A stretch of 7,345 nt of DNA from Tannerella sp. (GCA_031269635.1 JAISYY010000252.1:1-7345); one strand, 5' to 3'; shown: positions 1 to 5,484, counted from the stretch's first letter. Translations and numbers: made by a program. Notes: generated by a model not told the origin, from the sequence alone.

Positions 1-147
1 GACAATGGCTACAAGATACGGCGAGCCGCCATCGACCTGAACATCCCGCTCCTGACAAACGCCCGCTTAGCCGACGCTTTCATCACCGCCTTCTGCACCC
101 TGACGCTTGATGACATTCAGATCAAAAGCTGGGATGAATATTCTTAA
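1..147 (+). CDS. carB: Carbamoyl-phosphate synthase large subunit, C-terminal end (partial)
   Basis: The first frame is open from base 1 and gives 48 residues ending in TAA at 145-147. It reads DNGYKIRRAAIDLNIPLLTN and closes with IKSWDEYS. This resembles the end of the MGS-like allosteric domain of CarB, with the 'GY.IRR.A.D..IPL.TN' segment and, as I recall it, the Bacteroidetes-style 'KSW.EY' tail. CarB makes carbamoyl phosphate from bicarbonate, glutamine-derived ammonia and ATP for pyrimidine and arginine synthesis in the cytoplasm. Only about the last 5% of a protein of roughly 1,070 residues is present, so no catalytic residue can be checked. It is probably a housekeeping gene unrelated to the downstream operon, which has its own promoter. 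The assignment rests on recognition of a short tail. Confidence 0.8.
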   Translation, partial: DNGYKIRRAAIDLNIPLLTNARLADAFITAFCTLTLDDIQIKSWDEYS

Positions 148-236
148 TAAATTAAGAATTAAAACAGGATAGAACGGTTTTTACGGTGTTTCGTGAGGGA
201 TATAATGTTGGTAGAAACCCCCGCGTCTATCCCTAT

Positions 237-251
237 AGCCTTGTCAAGGCT
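237..251. repeat. Short perfect palindrome in the carB-tetR gap
   Basis: AGCCTTG-T-CAAGGCT is a perfect inverted repeat with 7-bp arms around one central base. It lies in the 259-bp gap between carB and the TetR-family gene, about 85 bp upstream of the -33 element. No T-run follows, so it is a poor intrinsic terminator on this strand. It could be a binding site for a dimeric regulator, part of a transcript end, or chance. The rest of 148-333 holds no gene or RNA that I can recognise. Confidence 0.3.
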
Positions 252-334
252 GCGTTCTCATCCGGAGTATCGGAATGCGGTTACAGTTTATTTGTTTCGC
301 ATCATTATATGAATTTGTTTTTTTGAGAAAAATT

Positions 335-364
335 TTGCAGATACAAAAAAACATTTTATCTTTG
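335..364 (+). promoter_or_regulatory. Bacteroidetes-type promoter for the TetR-led operon
   Basis: TATCTTTG at 357-364 matches the Bacteroidetes -7 consensus TAnnTTTG exactly. TTG at 335-337 (within TTTTG) lies 19 bp upstream, close to the usual spacing to the -33 element. Transcription would start near 371, leaving a leader of about 35 bases before the ATG at 407. The surroundings are very A/T-rich. I see no other equally good promoter between 148 and 2650, so this one may drive the whole operon. Confidence 0.6.
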
Positions 365-367
365 GCC

Positions 368-379
368 GACCGTTCAGTC
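368..379. promoter_or_regulatory. Putative TetR-family operator
   Basis: GACCGTTCAGTC is an imperfect palindrome, with arms GACCG and CAGTC matching at four of five pairs. It resembles the GACyG...CrGTC sites bound by many TetR/AcrR regulators. It overlaps the transcription start expected from the promoter just upstream and lies 27 bp before the regulator's own ATG. A repressor bound there would block the promoter, which fits autoregulation and control of the downstream export genes. This is inferred from position and shape. Confidence 0.45.
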
Positions 380-406
380 AAAAATGAATAGAAAATATAA
401 CAGAAT

Positions 407-988
407 ATGCCGAGAACAAAAGAACAAAACGAAGCCATTAAGTTGGAAAAGAAGCAGTTAATCATGGATGTCGCACTGCGGCTTTTCGCTGAAAACGGAT
501 ATGCGAATACGAGTATTGACAAGATCGCCAAAAGTATAGGTATTGCCAAAGGATTGCTATACACTTATTTTAAAAATAAGGAAGATTTGCTGTATCAAAT
601 TCTGCTGTCCGGTATAGATAAAATGTCGATAGGAGTATTTTCCGAAGTCATGACTGCGAAAGAATTTGTTGAAGGTATTGAAAAGGTATTTGATAATGTA
701 ATGCAATATAAAGATTTTTTCAAACTGTACACAGCCCTAAGCGTGCAACCGGGAATAGTGCAAAATTTAGCCCCGATAGCAGACAGTTACAGGAGTCTCA
801 ATGTAGTAATTAAATATTTTCACCGTCGTTTCGGAGAAAATGCGATGAAGGAACTGTTACTTTTTTCCACTCTTTCAAAAGGTTTTTCCGTACTTGCCAT
901 GTTTGGAGACGGGCAACGTATGATACAGTACGATTTGCTGGAAGAAACGATACTTGATTTCTTTCGCAAACGGTATGGTACACAATGA
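407..988 (+). CDS. TetR/AcrR-family transcriptional regulator
   Basis: The protein has 193 residues, usual for TetR-family repressors. The N-terminal helix-turn-helix domain is clear. It runs from LIMDVALRLFAENGYANTSI (about residues 18-37), through DKIAKSIGIAKGLLYTYF (about 38-55), to the KNKEDLL segment that closes the domain. The rest (about 65-193) is helical and not recognisable in detail. It would form the ligand-binding and dimerisation part, so the inducer is unknown. The ATG at 407 puts the HTH at the normal distance from the N-terminus. The gene stands first in the operon, directly behind a promoter with an operator-like palindrome, and is followed after 31 bp by the LolA-like gene. 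It probably represses this operon and is released by a hydrophobic or envelope-stress ligand. Its A/T content is visibly higher than that of the transport genes downstream. Confidence 0.93.
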   Translation: MPRTKEQNEAIKLEKKQLIMDVALRLFAENGYANTSIDKIAKSIGIAKGLLYTYFKNKEDLLYQILLSGIDKMSIGVFSEVMTAKEFVEGIEKVFDNVMQYKDFFKLYTALSVQPGIVQNLAPIADSYRSLNVVIKYFHRRFGENAMKELLLFSTLSKGFSVLAMFGDGQRMIQYDLLEETILDFFRKRYGTQ

Positions 989-1009
989 ACGAATAATAAT
1001 CACAATAAA

Positions 1010-1014
1010 GAGGA
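1010..1014 (+). promoter_or_regulatory. Shine-Dalgarno site that sets the LolA-like start
   Basis: GAGGA within AAAGAGGAAAG lies five bases before the ATG at 1020. It favours that ATG over the in-frame ATG at 954, which lies inside the upstream TetR gene and would put charged residues in front of the signal peptide. It is the clearest ribosome binding site in the window. Confidence 0.6.
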
Positions 1015-1019
1015 AAGAT

Positions 1020-1793
1020 ATGGAACTGATATTGAAAAACGGCTTTGCCGGCCTTTGTTTAACCGGACTTTTCCTGCTGGCGGGAATAGACGTGCAGGCA
1101 CAAACGCCGAGCGCTGTTGAAATAGTGAAAAAGGCTGATGAGAACAGCCGGGGAGACAATTTGTATTCCGAAATAAAAATGACGGTTGTGCGGCCAACGT
1201 GGACACGCGAAGTGGGTATCAAAAGTTGGTCGAAGGGCGATGATTATTCGCTTACGCTGATAACTTCGCCCGCAAAGGAAAAGGGACAGGCGTTCTTGAA
1301 ACGCCAAAAAGACCTGTGGAACTGGCAGCCTGCCATCGGGCGGATGATTAAGATGTCGTCGTCGGTGATGGGACAGGCATGGATGGGCAGCGATTTTACG
1401 AACGACGATTTGATGCGGGAATCGTCCATCGTAAACGACTACACGCATCAGCTGGAAAAAACGGAGGAAATCCGCGAGTTCGACTGTTACAAGGTGATTC
1501 TCATTCCGAAAGAAGAAGCCGCCGTCGTGTGGGGAAAAGTGGTGATGTGGATTTCAACGAACGGTTTCATCGAAATCAAAACGGAATTTTATGATGAGGA
1601 CAATGTCCTGGTAAACACGTTTGACGGCTATGATGTCAAGCCGTTCGGCAAACGCAGAATAGCTTCGCGCATGGAGGTCATACCTGCCGACAAACCCAAC
1701 CAGAAAACGGTGATGGAGGTGATTAAGTACGACTTTGATAGCGTAATCAACGAAAGTTTCTTTTCGCAGCAGAACATGAAAACGGTTAGATAA
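1020..1793 (+). CDS. Secreted LolA-like outer membrane lipoprotein-sorting protein
   Basis: The mature start gives 257 residues. Residues 1-27 form a signal peptide: Lys6, a hydrophobic core GLCLTGLFLLAG, then V-Q-A before Gln28. The mature protein is therefore periplasmic. The body matches the COG2834 / LolA_like family (PF17131). It starts with 'AVEIVKKADENSRGDNLYSE', continues with a beta-rich section (VVRPTWTREVGIKSWSKGDD), and has the family hallmark GSDFTNDDLMRESSIVNDY at about residues 123-141. LolA-type proteins hold lipoprotein acyl chains in a half-barrel and ferry them across the periplasm. Members of this branch often sit beside RND/MMPL or ABC exporters with an outer-membrane barrel, as here, where they probably carry a lipid-like substrate. 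It shares no obvious N-terminal Cys lipobox. The stop codon overlaps the first heptamer of a repeat array. Confidence 0.85.
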   Translation: MELILKNGFAGLCLTGLFLLAGIDVQAQTPSAVEIVKKADENSRGDNLYSEIKMTVVRPTWTREVGIKSWSKGDDYSLTLITSPAKEKGQAFLKRQKDLWNWQPAIGRMIKMSSSVMGQAWMGSDFTNDDLMRESSIVNDYTHQLEKTEEIREFDCYKVILIPKEEAAVVWGKVVMWISTNGFIEIKTEFYDEDNVLVNTFDGYDVKPFGKRRIASRMEVIPADKPNQKTVMEVIKYDFDSVINESFFSQQNMKTVR

Positions 1794-1830
1794 TGAATAA
1801 CGAATAGTGAATAGTGAATAACGAATAATA
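1792..1830 (+). repeat. Heptamer array, left of the four-helix-bundle gene
   Basis: Five 7-bp units run from 1792 to 1826: AATGAAT, AACGAAT, AGTGAAT, AGTGAAT, AACGAAT. They are followed by AATA. The array begins within the stop codon of the LolA-like gene. Bases 1794-1822 (29 bp) recur exactly at 6152-6180. Bases 1802-1827 (26 bp) recur as a perfect inverted copy at 2336-2361. The unit AACGAAT plus the tail AATA is also found at 2226-2236 and at 988-998. Read forward, the array has stops in all three frames. Confidence 0.9.
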
Positions 1831-1847
1831 TATTAGTTGATATAATT

Positions 1848-2213
1848 ATGGAAAAAAATGTACTTAAAGAGAAATCGTATGCATTTGCTTTGCGTATTGT
1901 AAAAGCATACAAGTATTTATGTTATGAGCAAAAAGAATATGTTTTGTCCAAACAACTTTTGCGTAGCGGAACTGCAATCGGCGCATTAATTTGTGAAGCA
2001 CAATATGGAGAATCTTCGCCTGATTTTGTTCACAAGTTTGCTATTGCGTTGAAAGAAGCAAATGAAACGCGGTATTGGCTTGAATTACTTAAAGACAGTG
2101 CGTTTATTGATGAGAATGTTTTTGATTCGGTCAATGAAGAATGTGTAGAATTGATAAAATTACTGACAAGCAGTATAAAAACGTGTAAACGTAATATAAC
2201 GAATAGTGGATAA
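1848..2213 (+). CDS. Four-helix-bundle protein (S23 / 23S rRNA intervening-sequence protein family)
   Basis: The 121 residues match the S23/IVP family (TIGR02436, PF05635), whose usual length is about 115-130, so it appears complete. The core hallmark is at residues 36-81: QLLRSGTAIGALICEAQYGE, then PDFVHKFAIALKEANETRYW and LELL. Four amphipathic helices are expected at about 8-27, 29-52, 58-82 and 91-113. Relatives are encoded in 23S rRNA intervening sequences of Leptospira and Coxiella. The same fold is used by Avd, the accessory protein of diversity-generating retroelements, which binds nucleic acid and reverse transcriptase. The cellular role of stand-alone copies is unknown. The last residues, ITNSG, and the TAA stop are encoded by the right-hand heptamer array. 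The gene is clearly A/T-rich compared with permease 1 and the barrel gene. I see no strong promoter or Shine-Dalgarno site of its own, so it is probably read from the operon. Confidence 0.88.
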   Translation: MEKNVLKEKSYAFALRIVKAYKYLCYEQKEYVLSKQLLRSGTAIGALICEAQYGESSPDFVHKFAIALKEANETRYWLELLKDSAFIDENVFDSVNEECVELIKLLTSSIKTCKRNITNSG

Positions 2214-2236
2214 CGAATAGTGAATAACGAATAATA
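2198..2236 (+). repeat. Heptamer array, right of the four-helix-bundle gene
   Basis: Five 7-bp units run from 2198 to 2232: AACGAAT, AGTGGAT, AACGAAT, AGTGAAT, AACGAAT. They are followed by AATA. The array has the same orientation as the one at 1792-1830 and ends in the same 11-mer. It overlaps the 3' end of the four-helix-bundle gene and supplies its stop codon. It is inverted relative to the arrays in the three tandem units just downstream, so the transcript could fold into a long A/U-rich stem. Confidence 0.88.
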
Positions 2237-2244
2237 TGTAATTT

Positions 2245-2374
2245 AAAAACGGTATGACATGAAAATAAAAAAGAAGTTAGAGAAAAAATTGAATAACGAA
2301 CCGGCCGGAAAAACACGCCGATTCCCATTATTCACTATTCGTTATTCACTATTCACTATTCTCTGTTCACTATT
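2245..2374 (+). repeat. Tandem leader repeat, unit 1 (130 bp)
   Basis: This is the first of three tandem copies, each starting AAAAACGGTATGACATG or a close variant. It contains six heptamers at 2330-2371 in the ATTCACT orientation (ATTCACT, ATTCGTT, ATTCACT, ATTCACT, ATTCTCT, GTTCACT). A small frame from ATG 2259 to TGA 2385-2387 would give 42 residues. They begin MKIKKKLEKKLNNEPAGKTR and are followed by a hydrophobic stretch coded by the heptamers. The stop lies one base before the ATG of unit 2. It differs from unit 2 by five substitutions and one missing heptamer. Whether the peptide is made is unknown. Confidence 0.9.
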
Positions 2375-2511
2375 AAAAACAGTATGACATGAAAATAAAA
2401 AAGCAGTTGGAGAAAAAATTGAATAACGAACCGGCCGGAAAAACACACCGGTTCCCATTATTCACTATTCGTTATTCACTATTCACTATTCTCTATTCTC
2501 TGTTCACTATT
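2375..2511 (+). repeat. Tandem leader repeat, unit 2 (137 bp)
   Basis: The second copy carries seven heptamers (2460-2508). The extra unit relative to unit 1 is a second ATTCTCT at 2495-2501. A frame from ATG 2389 to TGA 2527-2529 would give 46 residues starting MKIKKQLEKKLNNEPAGKTH. The added heptamer shifts the downstream frame, so the peptide ends differently from that of unit 1. Its stop overlaps the unit 3 start as ATGA (2526-2529), an arrangement typical of translational coupling. Confidence 0.9.
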
Positions 2512-2651
2512 AAAAACGGTATGACATGAAAACGAAAAAGCAGTTAAAAGAAGCAAGACCAAATAACGAACAAATGGCGAAGACACGCCGGTTCCCATTA
2601 TTCATTATTCACTATTCATTCTTCGTTATTCACTATTCATTATTCACTATT
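2512..2651 (+). repeat. Tandem leader repeat, unit 3 (140 bp), fused to permease 1
   Basis: The third copy is more diverged than the first two but keeps the ATG (2526), the reading frame and seven heptamers (2600-2648). The non-heptamer part is exactly one codon longer than in unit 2. Its frame does not stop. After ATT at 2649-2651 it runs straight into the conserved permease start KLCWRNIWRN at 2652. The repeat therefore supplies the start codon and the first 42 residues of the permease frame. Confidence 0.88.
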
Positions 2652-3854
2652 AAACTGTGCTGGCGAAATATCTGGCGGAATCGCCGCCGGGCGTTTATAA
2701 CTATTGCATCGGTATTTTTTGCCGTGTTTTTTTGTACGATCAACACTTGTTGGATGGAAGGCATGTGGGATAAGATGATTGAAAATACGTTGCGGACGCA
2801 GACCGGACATATTCAAATCCATTTGAAAGGTTACTGGGATGACAAAATTATTGATAATTTCATGACCGTCGACGGCGAAACGATCGCCTGTCTGGGGGAA
2901 ATCAATCATATCGAAAACGTATCGCCCCGCATAGAAACGTTTGCAATGGCATCGTTTGGCGCGGTGTCTAAGGGGATTGCGCTTGTGGGCATTTCGCCCG
3001 CGAAGGAAGCCGGCAAATCGAACCTGCCTGCGCGGCTTGTCGCGGGCGAATATCTTTCCGAAACGGACGACGGCATACTGATTGGCGAAGGACTGGGCAA
3101 ATACCTGAAAGCCGGTGTCGGCGATACACTGGCGTTTATCGGGCAAGGCTATCATGGCGTAAGCGCCGCCGGTTTGTTTCCCATCCGCGGAATACTGGAA
3201 CTCCTTACCCCGGAGATGGATAACGGATTTGCATACATGACCTTGCCGTCGGCGCAACAATTCATCGACATGCCCGACGGATACAGCGGTATCCTGATAG
3301 CCTTGGACGACAACGACCTGTTGGACGGGACCATCGAAGCGGTAAGACAGGCTGTCGACACACAAGCGCTCGACGTGCTTCCGTGGCATTTTACGATGGA
3401 ACGCCTCCTCCAGACCGCCGAATCGGACAAGGTTTTCAACAAGCTGATCATGTATATCCTGTACCTGATTGTCGCTTTCGGTATCCTGGGGACGGTTATC
3501 ATGATGACGAACGAACGGAAAAGGGAGTTTTGCGTCCTGATTTCGCTCGGCATGGGACGTTTGAAACTGACGTCGGTCGTGGCGATGGAACTATTGATCA
3601 TGACCCTCTCCGGAATGGCTTTGGCGCTTCTTGTCACGATTCCCGTTGCATACTGGTTTGCCCTGCATCCCATTGAGCTTGGCGGCGAGATGGCGGCCGT
3701 CTATGCCAGCTACGGCATGGAGCCGCTAATGCCCCTGTCGACCGATGCGGTGCATTTTGTCAAACAGGCGCTCATCGTTTTTGTGTTGACGTGCCTGACG
3801 ATGATTTATCCTGTACGTGTAATAAAAAGACTGAAAATAACGGACAAACAATAA
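2526..3854 (+). CDS. FtsX/LolC-type ABC transporter permease 1, with repeat-derived N-terminal extension
   Basis: The frame gives 442 residues. Residues 1-42 come from the tandem repeat. The conserved permease runs from K43 (base 2652) and is about 400 residues, matching the 407 of permease 2. It opens with the cytoplasmic amphipathic segment KLCWRNIWRNRRR (43-55) and TM1 at about 56-78. A large extracytoplasmic MacB/LolC-like domain follows (about 80-300). The FtsX domain has TM2 at about 307-327, the coupling segment ERKREFCVLISLGMGR (330-345), TM3 at about 350-378 and TM4 at about 413-430. It would pair with permease 2 and the downstream ATPase to lift a hydrophobic substrate from the inner membrane. 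The start is uncertain: in-frame ATGs at 2526 and 2574 both lie inside the repeat, the next ATG falls after TM1, and ATT at 2649 would be a rare start. Residues 23-42 are hydrophobic and could disturb topology or be removed. Confidence 0.87.
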   Translation: MKTKKQLKEARPNNEQMAKTRRFPLFIIHYSFFVIHYSLFTIKLCWRNIWRNRRRAFITIASVFFAVFFCTINTCWMEGMWDKMIENTLRTQTGHIQIHLKGYWDDKIIDNFMTVDGETIACLGEINHIENVSPRIETFAMASFGAVSKGIALVGISPAKEAGKSNLPARLVAGEYLSETDDGILIGEGLGKYLKAGVGDTLAFIGQGYHGVSAAGLFPIRGILELLTPEMDNGFAYMTLPSAQQFIDMPDGYSGILIALDDNDLLDGTIEAVRQAVDTQALDVLPWHFTMERLLQTAESDKVFNKLIMYILYLIVAFGILGTVIMMTNERKREFCVLISLGMGRLKLTSVVAMELLIMTLSGMALALLVTIPVAYWFALHPIELGGEMAAVYASYGMEPLMPLSTDAVHFVKQALIVFVLTCLTMIYPVRVIKRLKITDKQ

Positions 3855-3892
3855 GTAGAATTACAGAATTTTCAAAATTAACACAGTTATAT

Positions 3893-5116
3893 ATGAAATT
3901 ATATAAATTATCATGGAAGAATATTTGGCGCAACAGGATACGAAGCGGCGTGATTCTGGGCGCTATTGCGACGGGCCTGTTTGCCGGCACTTTCCTGTCG
4001 GCTTTTATGACCGGTTGGATAGTCGGCACCATCAATGACGATATCAACACGCACATGTCTCATGTCCAGATCCATGACACCGCGTTTTTCGCAAACGGAG
4101 ATATTAATGCTTACTTCATGAAAAGCGCCGTTGCAGGGAAAATCAGGCAGGCGGGGGTGGACGCGAAGGTTTCCTGCCGGCTGAAACTGTCGGGGATGCT
4201 GGCTTCCGCAAGCAATGCTGTGGGTATATCGGCGAAAGGCGTTTTTGCGGATGAGGAAAAGGCGGTGTCTGTGATTGGCGGGCGCATGGCCGATTCCATG
4301 GGTGTTTTCCTGCCGGAGGAGGCCAGGATGCCGGTCGTTATCAGCAAAAAAACGGCGGAGAAACTGAAAGTAAGGCTGAAATCGAAAATCGTTTTTACGT
4401 TTCAAGATGTGCATGGCGAAATGCAAAGCGTCGCTTTCAGGGTGAGCGGGATCTATAAGACGACTAACAGGACGTTCGACGAAGGGACGGTGTTCGTGCG
4501 CTACGGGGATATTTTCGCTTACACCGGGTTGCCCGAAGATGCTGTCCACGAAGCCGGCATCAAGCTAAAGGACCTGGCGGCCTGCGAAATCGTGGCGCCC
4601 CGGCTGAAGGAGCTTTTTCCCGGACTGGGCGTGCGGGACTGGGGTGAAATCAATCCGGCGCTTGCAATGAGCATGGCCTGGTCGGATCTGTCCGGGATGA
4701 TCATCACGGCTATCTTCCTGCTCGCCCTGTCGTTCGGTATCATCAACACGATGCTGATGGCGATTCTCGAACGCACGCGCGAACTGGGCATGCTCGGCGC
4801 CATCGGTATGAGTAAGAGGCGTATTTTCAGCATGGTCATGCTGGAAACCATCTTCCTGACTTTGCTGGGAAGCGTTGCCGGTATGGTTTTGGGCGCATTG
4901 CTCATCATTCCGTCCACCGGCAGCGGTATTGACCTGAGCTTCTTCATGGAAGACCAGTTCGAGGATTACGGATTCAGTTCGGTCGTGTATCCGGTACTGA
5001 ATGTCGGGATGTTTTTGCAAATCAGCCTGCTGGTTGTTGTGGCGGGAATCCTGTCGGCTATCTATCCTGCGGCGAAAGCGCTCAAGCTGAAACCGAAACC
5101 GATAACTGATAACTAA
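3893..5116 (+). CDS. FtsX/LolC-type ABC transporter permease 2
   Basis: The preferred start at 3893 gives 407 residues beginning MKLYKLSWKNIWRNRIRSGV. It lines up with the conserved start of permease 1 and avoids the 64-bp overlap that the in-frame ATG at 3791 would create. TM1 is at about 18-39. It is followed by a MacB-like extracytoplasmic domain (about 43-265), TM2 at 268-292, the coupling segment ERTRELGMLGAIGMSKRR (293-310), TM3 at 314-340 and TM4 at 371-391. The 'ERTRELGMLGAIGM' segment is the most diagnostic part for the LolC/LolE/MacB group. It follows permease 1 by 38 bp, so the complex is probably a heterodimer like LolC-LolE. The last residues, ITDN, and the stop codon are written by an AACTGAT heptamer array. 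Confidence 0.92.
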   Translation: MKLYKLSWKNIWRNRIRSGVILGAIATGLFAGTFLSAFMTGWIVGTINDDINTHMSHVQIHDTAFFANGDINAYFMKSAVAGKIRQAGVDAKVSCRLKLSGMLASASNAVGISAKGVFADEEKAVSVIGGRMADSMGVFLPEEARMPVVISKKTAEKLKVRLKSKIVFTFQDVHGEMQSVAFRVSGIYKTTNRTFDEGTVFVRYGDIFAYTGLPEDAVHEAGIKLKDLAACEIVAPRLKELFPGLGVRDWGEINPALAMSMAWSDLSGMIITAIFLLALSFGIINTMLMAILERTRELGMLGAIGMSKRRIFSMVMLETIFLTLLGSVAGMVLGALLIIPSTGSGIDLSFFMEDQFEDYGFSSVVYPVLNVGMFLQISLLVVVAGILSAIYPAAKALKLKPKPITDN

Positions 5117-5130
5117 TAACTGATAACTAT
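5097..5130 (+). repeat. AACTGAT heptamer array between permease 2 and the DUF4180 gene
   Basis: The 7-bp units are AACCGAT, AACTGAT, AACTAAT, AACTGAT and a partial AACTAT. They span the last codons and stop of permease 2 and end directly at the next ATG (5131). The unit differs from the AGTGAAT/AACGAAT units elsewhere but has the same length, A/T bias and stops in all three forward frames. Two AACTGAY units also follow the array at 6150-6177, which links the two kinds. The first unit may be ordinary coding sequence. Confidence 0.7.
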
Positions 5131-5463
5131 ATGGGGAATATATGCGTAGTGCCGGGGGATACGGTTATTCGGACGGTGGATGATATGCTGGATTTGATGA
5201 TGAACATGCAGTACCGGTATGGCTGTGATGCGCTGATAATCGACGGCAGGCAGTTGAATCCCGATTTCTTTGATTTGAAAACGGGACTTGCAGGCGAGAT
5301 ACTGCAGAAATTTGCCAATTATAATATGCGCCTGGGTATCGTGGGCGACTTTTCGGTGTACCGGAGCAAAAATCTTCATGATTTTATGCGCGAAAGCAAT
5401 CGATACGGGAAAATCGTGTTTGCGGATACGGTAGAAAGGGCGAAAGAGTTGCTAAGTCAATAA
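5131..5463 (+). CDS. DUF4180 domain-containing protein
   Basis: This is a 110-residue cytoplasmic protein with no signal peptide or membrane segment. It matches what I know of DUF4180 (PF13788) along its length. The diagnostic stretch is FFDLKTGLAGEILQKFANY at 46-64, followed by GIVGDFS (69-75) and the FMRESNRYGKIVF segment (85-97). No biochemical function is established for the family. It starts 14 bp after permease 2 and lies 21 bp before the ATPase gene, so it is embedded in the transporter operon. This suggests, but does not show, a part in regulating or assembling the transporter. The start is the only ATG ahead of the conserved region. It lies right behind a heptamer array and has no Shine-Dalgarno sequence. 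Confidence 0.85.
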   Translation: MGNICVVPGDTVIRTVDDMLDLMMNMQYRYGCDALIIDGRQLNPDFFDLKTGLAGEILQKFANYNMRLGIVGDFSVYRSKNLHDFMRESNRYGKIVFADTVERAKELLSQ

Positions 5464-5484
5464 TTTATTAAAAAATACAATGTT

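Larger units (their letters stand above)
1792..2236 (+). mobile_element. Candidate four-helix-bundle cassette bounded by direct heptamer arrays
   Basis: The four-helix-bundle gene lies between two arrays in the same orientation, each of five heptamers ending in the 11-mer AACGAATAATA (1820-1830 and 2226-2236). The cassette is more A/T-rich than the transport genes around it and splits an otherwise functionally coherent export operon. No transposase, integrase, reverse transcriptase or clean target-site duplication is visible, so mobility is inferred from repeat structure, composition and context. Such genes could be moved in trans, or spread by recombination between dispersed arrays. Confidence 0.3.

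Noticed and set aside
140..159. Perfect 9-bp inverted repeat ATTCTTAAT-aa-ATTAAGAAT at the carB stop, as a terminator
   Set aside because: The stem is wholly A/T apart from one G-C pair per arm, the loop is only two bases, and A's rather than T's follow. It is not a convincing intrinsic terminator on the + strand.
954..1019. Upstream ATG at 954 as the start of the LolA-like gene
   Set aside because: It overlaps the TetR gene and would add 22 residues before a clean signal peptide. The ATG at 1020 has a good Shine-Dalgarno site.
1848..2213. 23S rRNA intervening sequence, as for classical S23 genes
   Set aside because: Neighbours on both sides are protein-coding and no rRNA sequence is visible in the window.
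2131..2328. Reverse-strand frames through the arrays giving FVIHYSL-type peptides
   Set aside because: These come from the open reverse reading of the heptamers and have no conserved gene attached, unlike the permease 1 fusion.
1792..2651. CRISPR array
   Set aside because: Repeats are 7-bp units or adjoining 130-140 bp copies, with no uniform spacers of unique sequence and no cas genes.
1792..2651. Diversity-generating retroelement, suggested by the Avd-like fold
   Set aside because: No reverse transcriptase and no template/variable repeat pair with adenine-biased differences is present. Only the fold relationship remains.
2640..3389. Long antisense frame (249 residues) opposite permease 1
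   Set aside because: The sense strand encodes a clear FtsX-type permease. The antisense product has no recognisable domain and is a codon-bias shadow.
3791..3892. Upstream ATG at 3791 as the start of permease 2
   Set aside because: It overlaps the end of permease 1 and adds 34 unrelated residues. The start at 3893 aligns with the conserved permease N-terminus.
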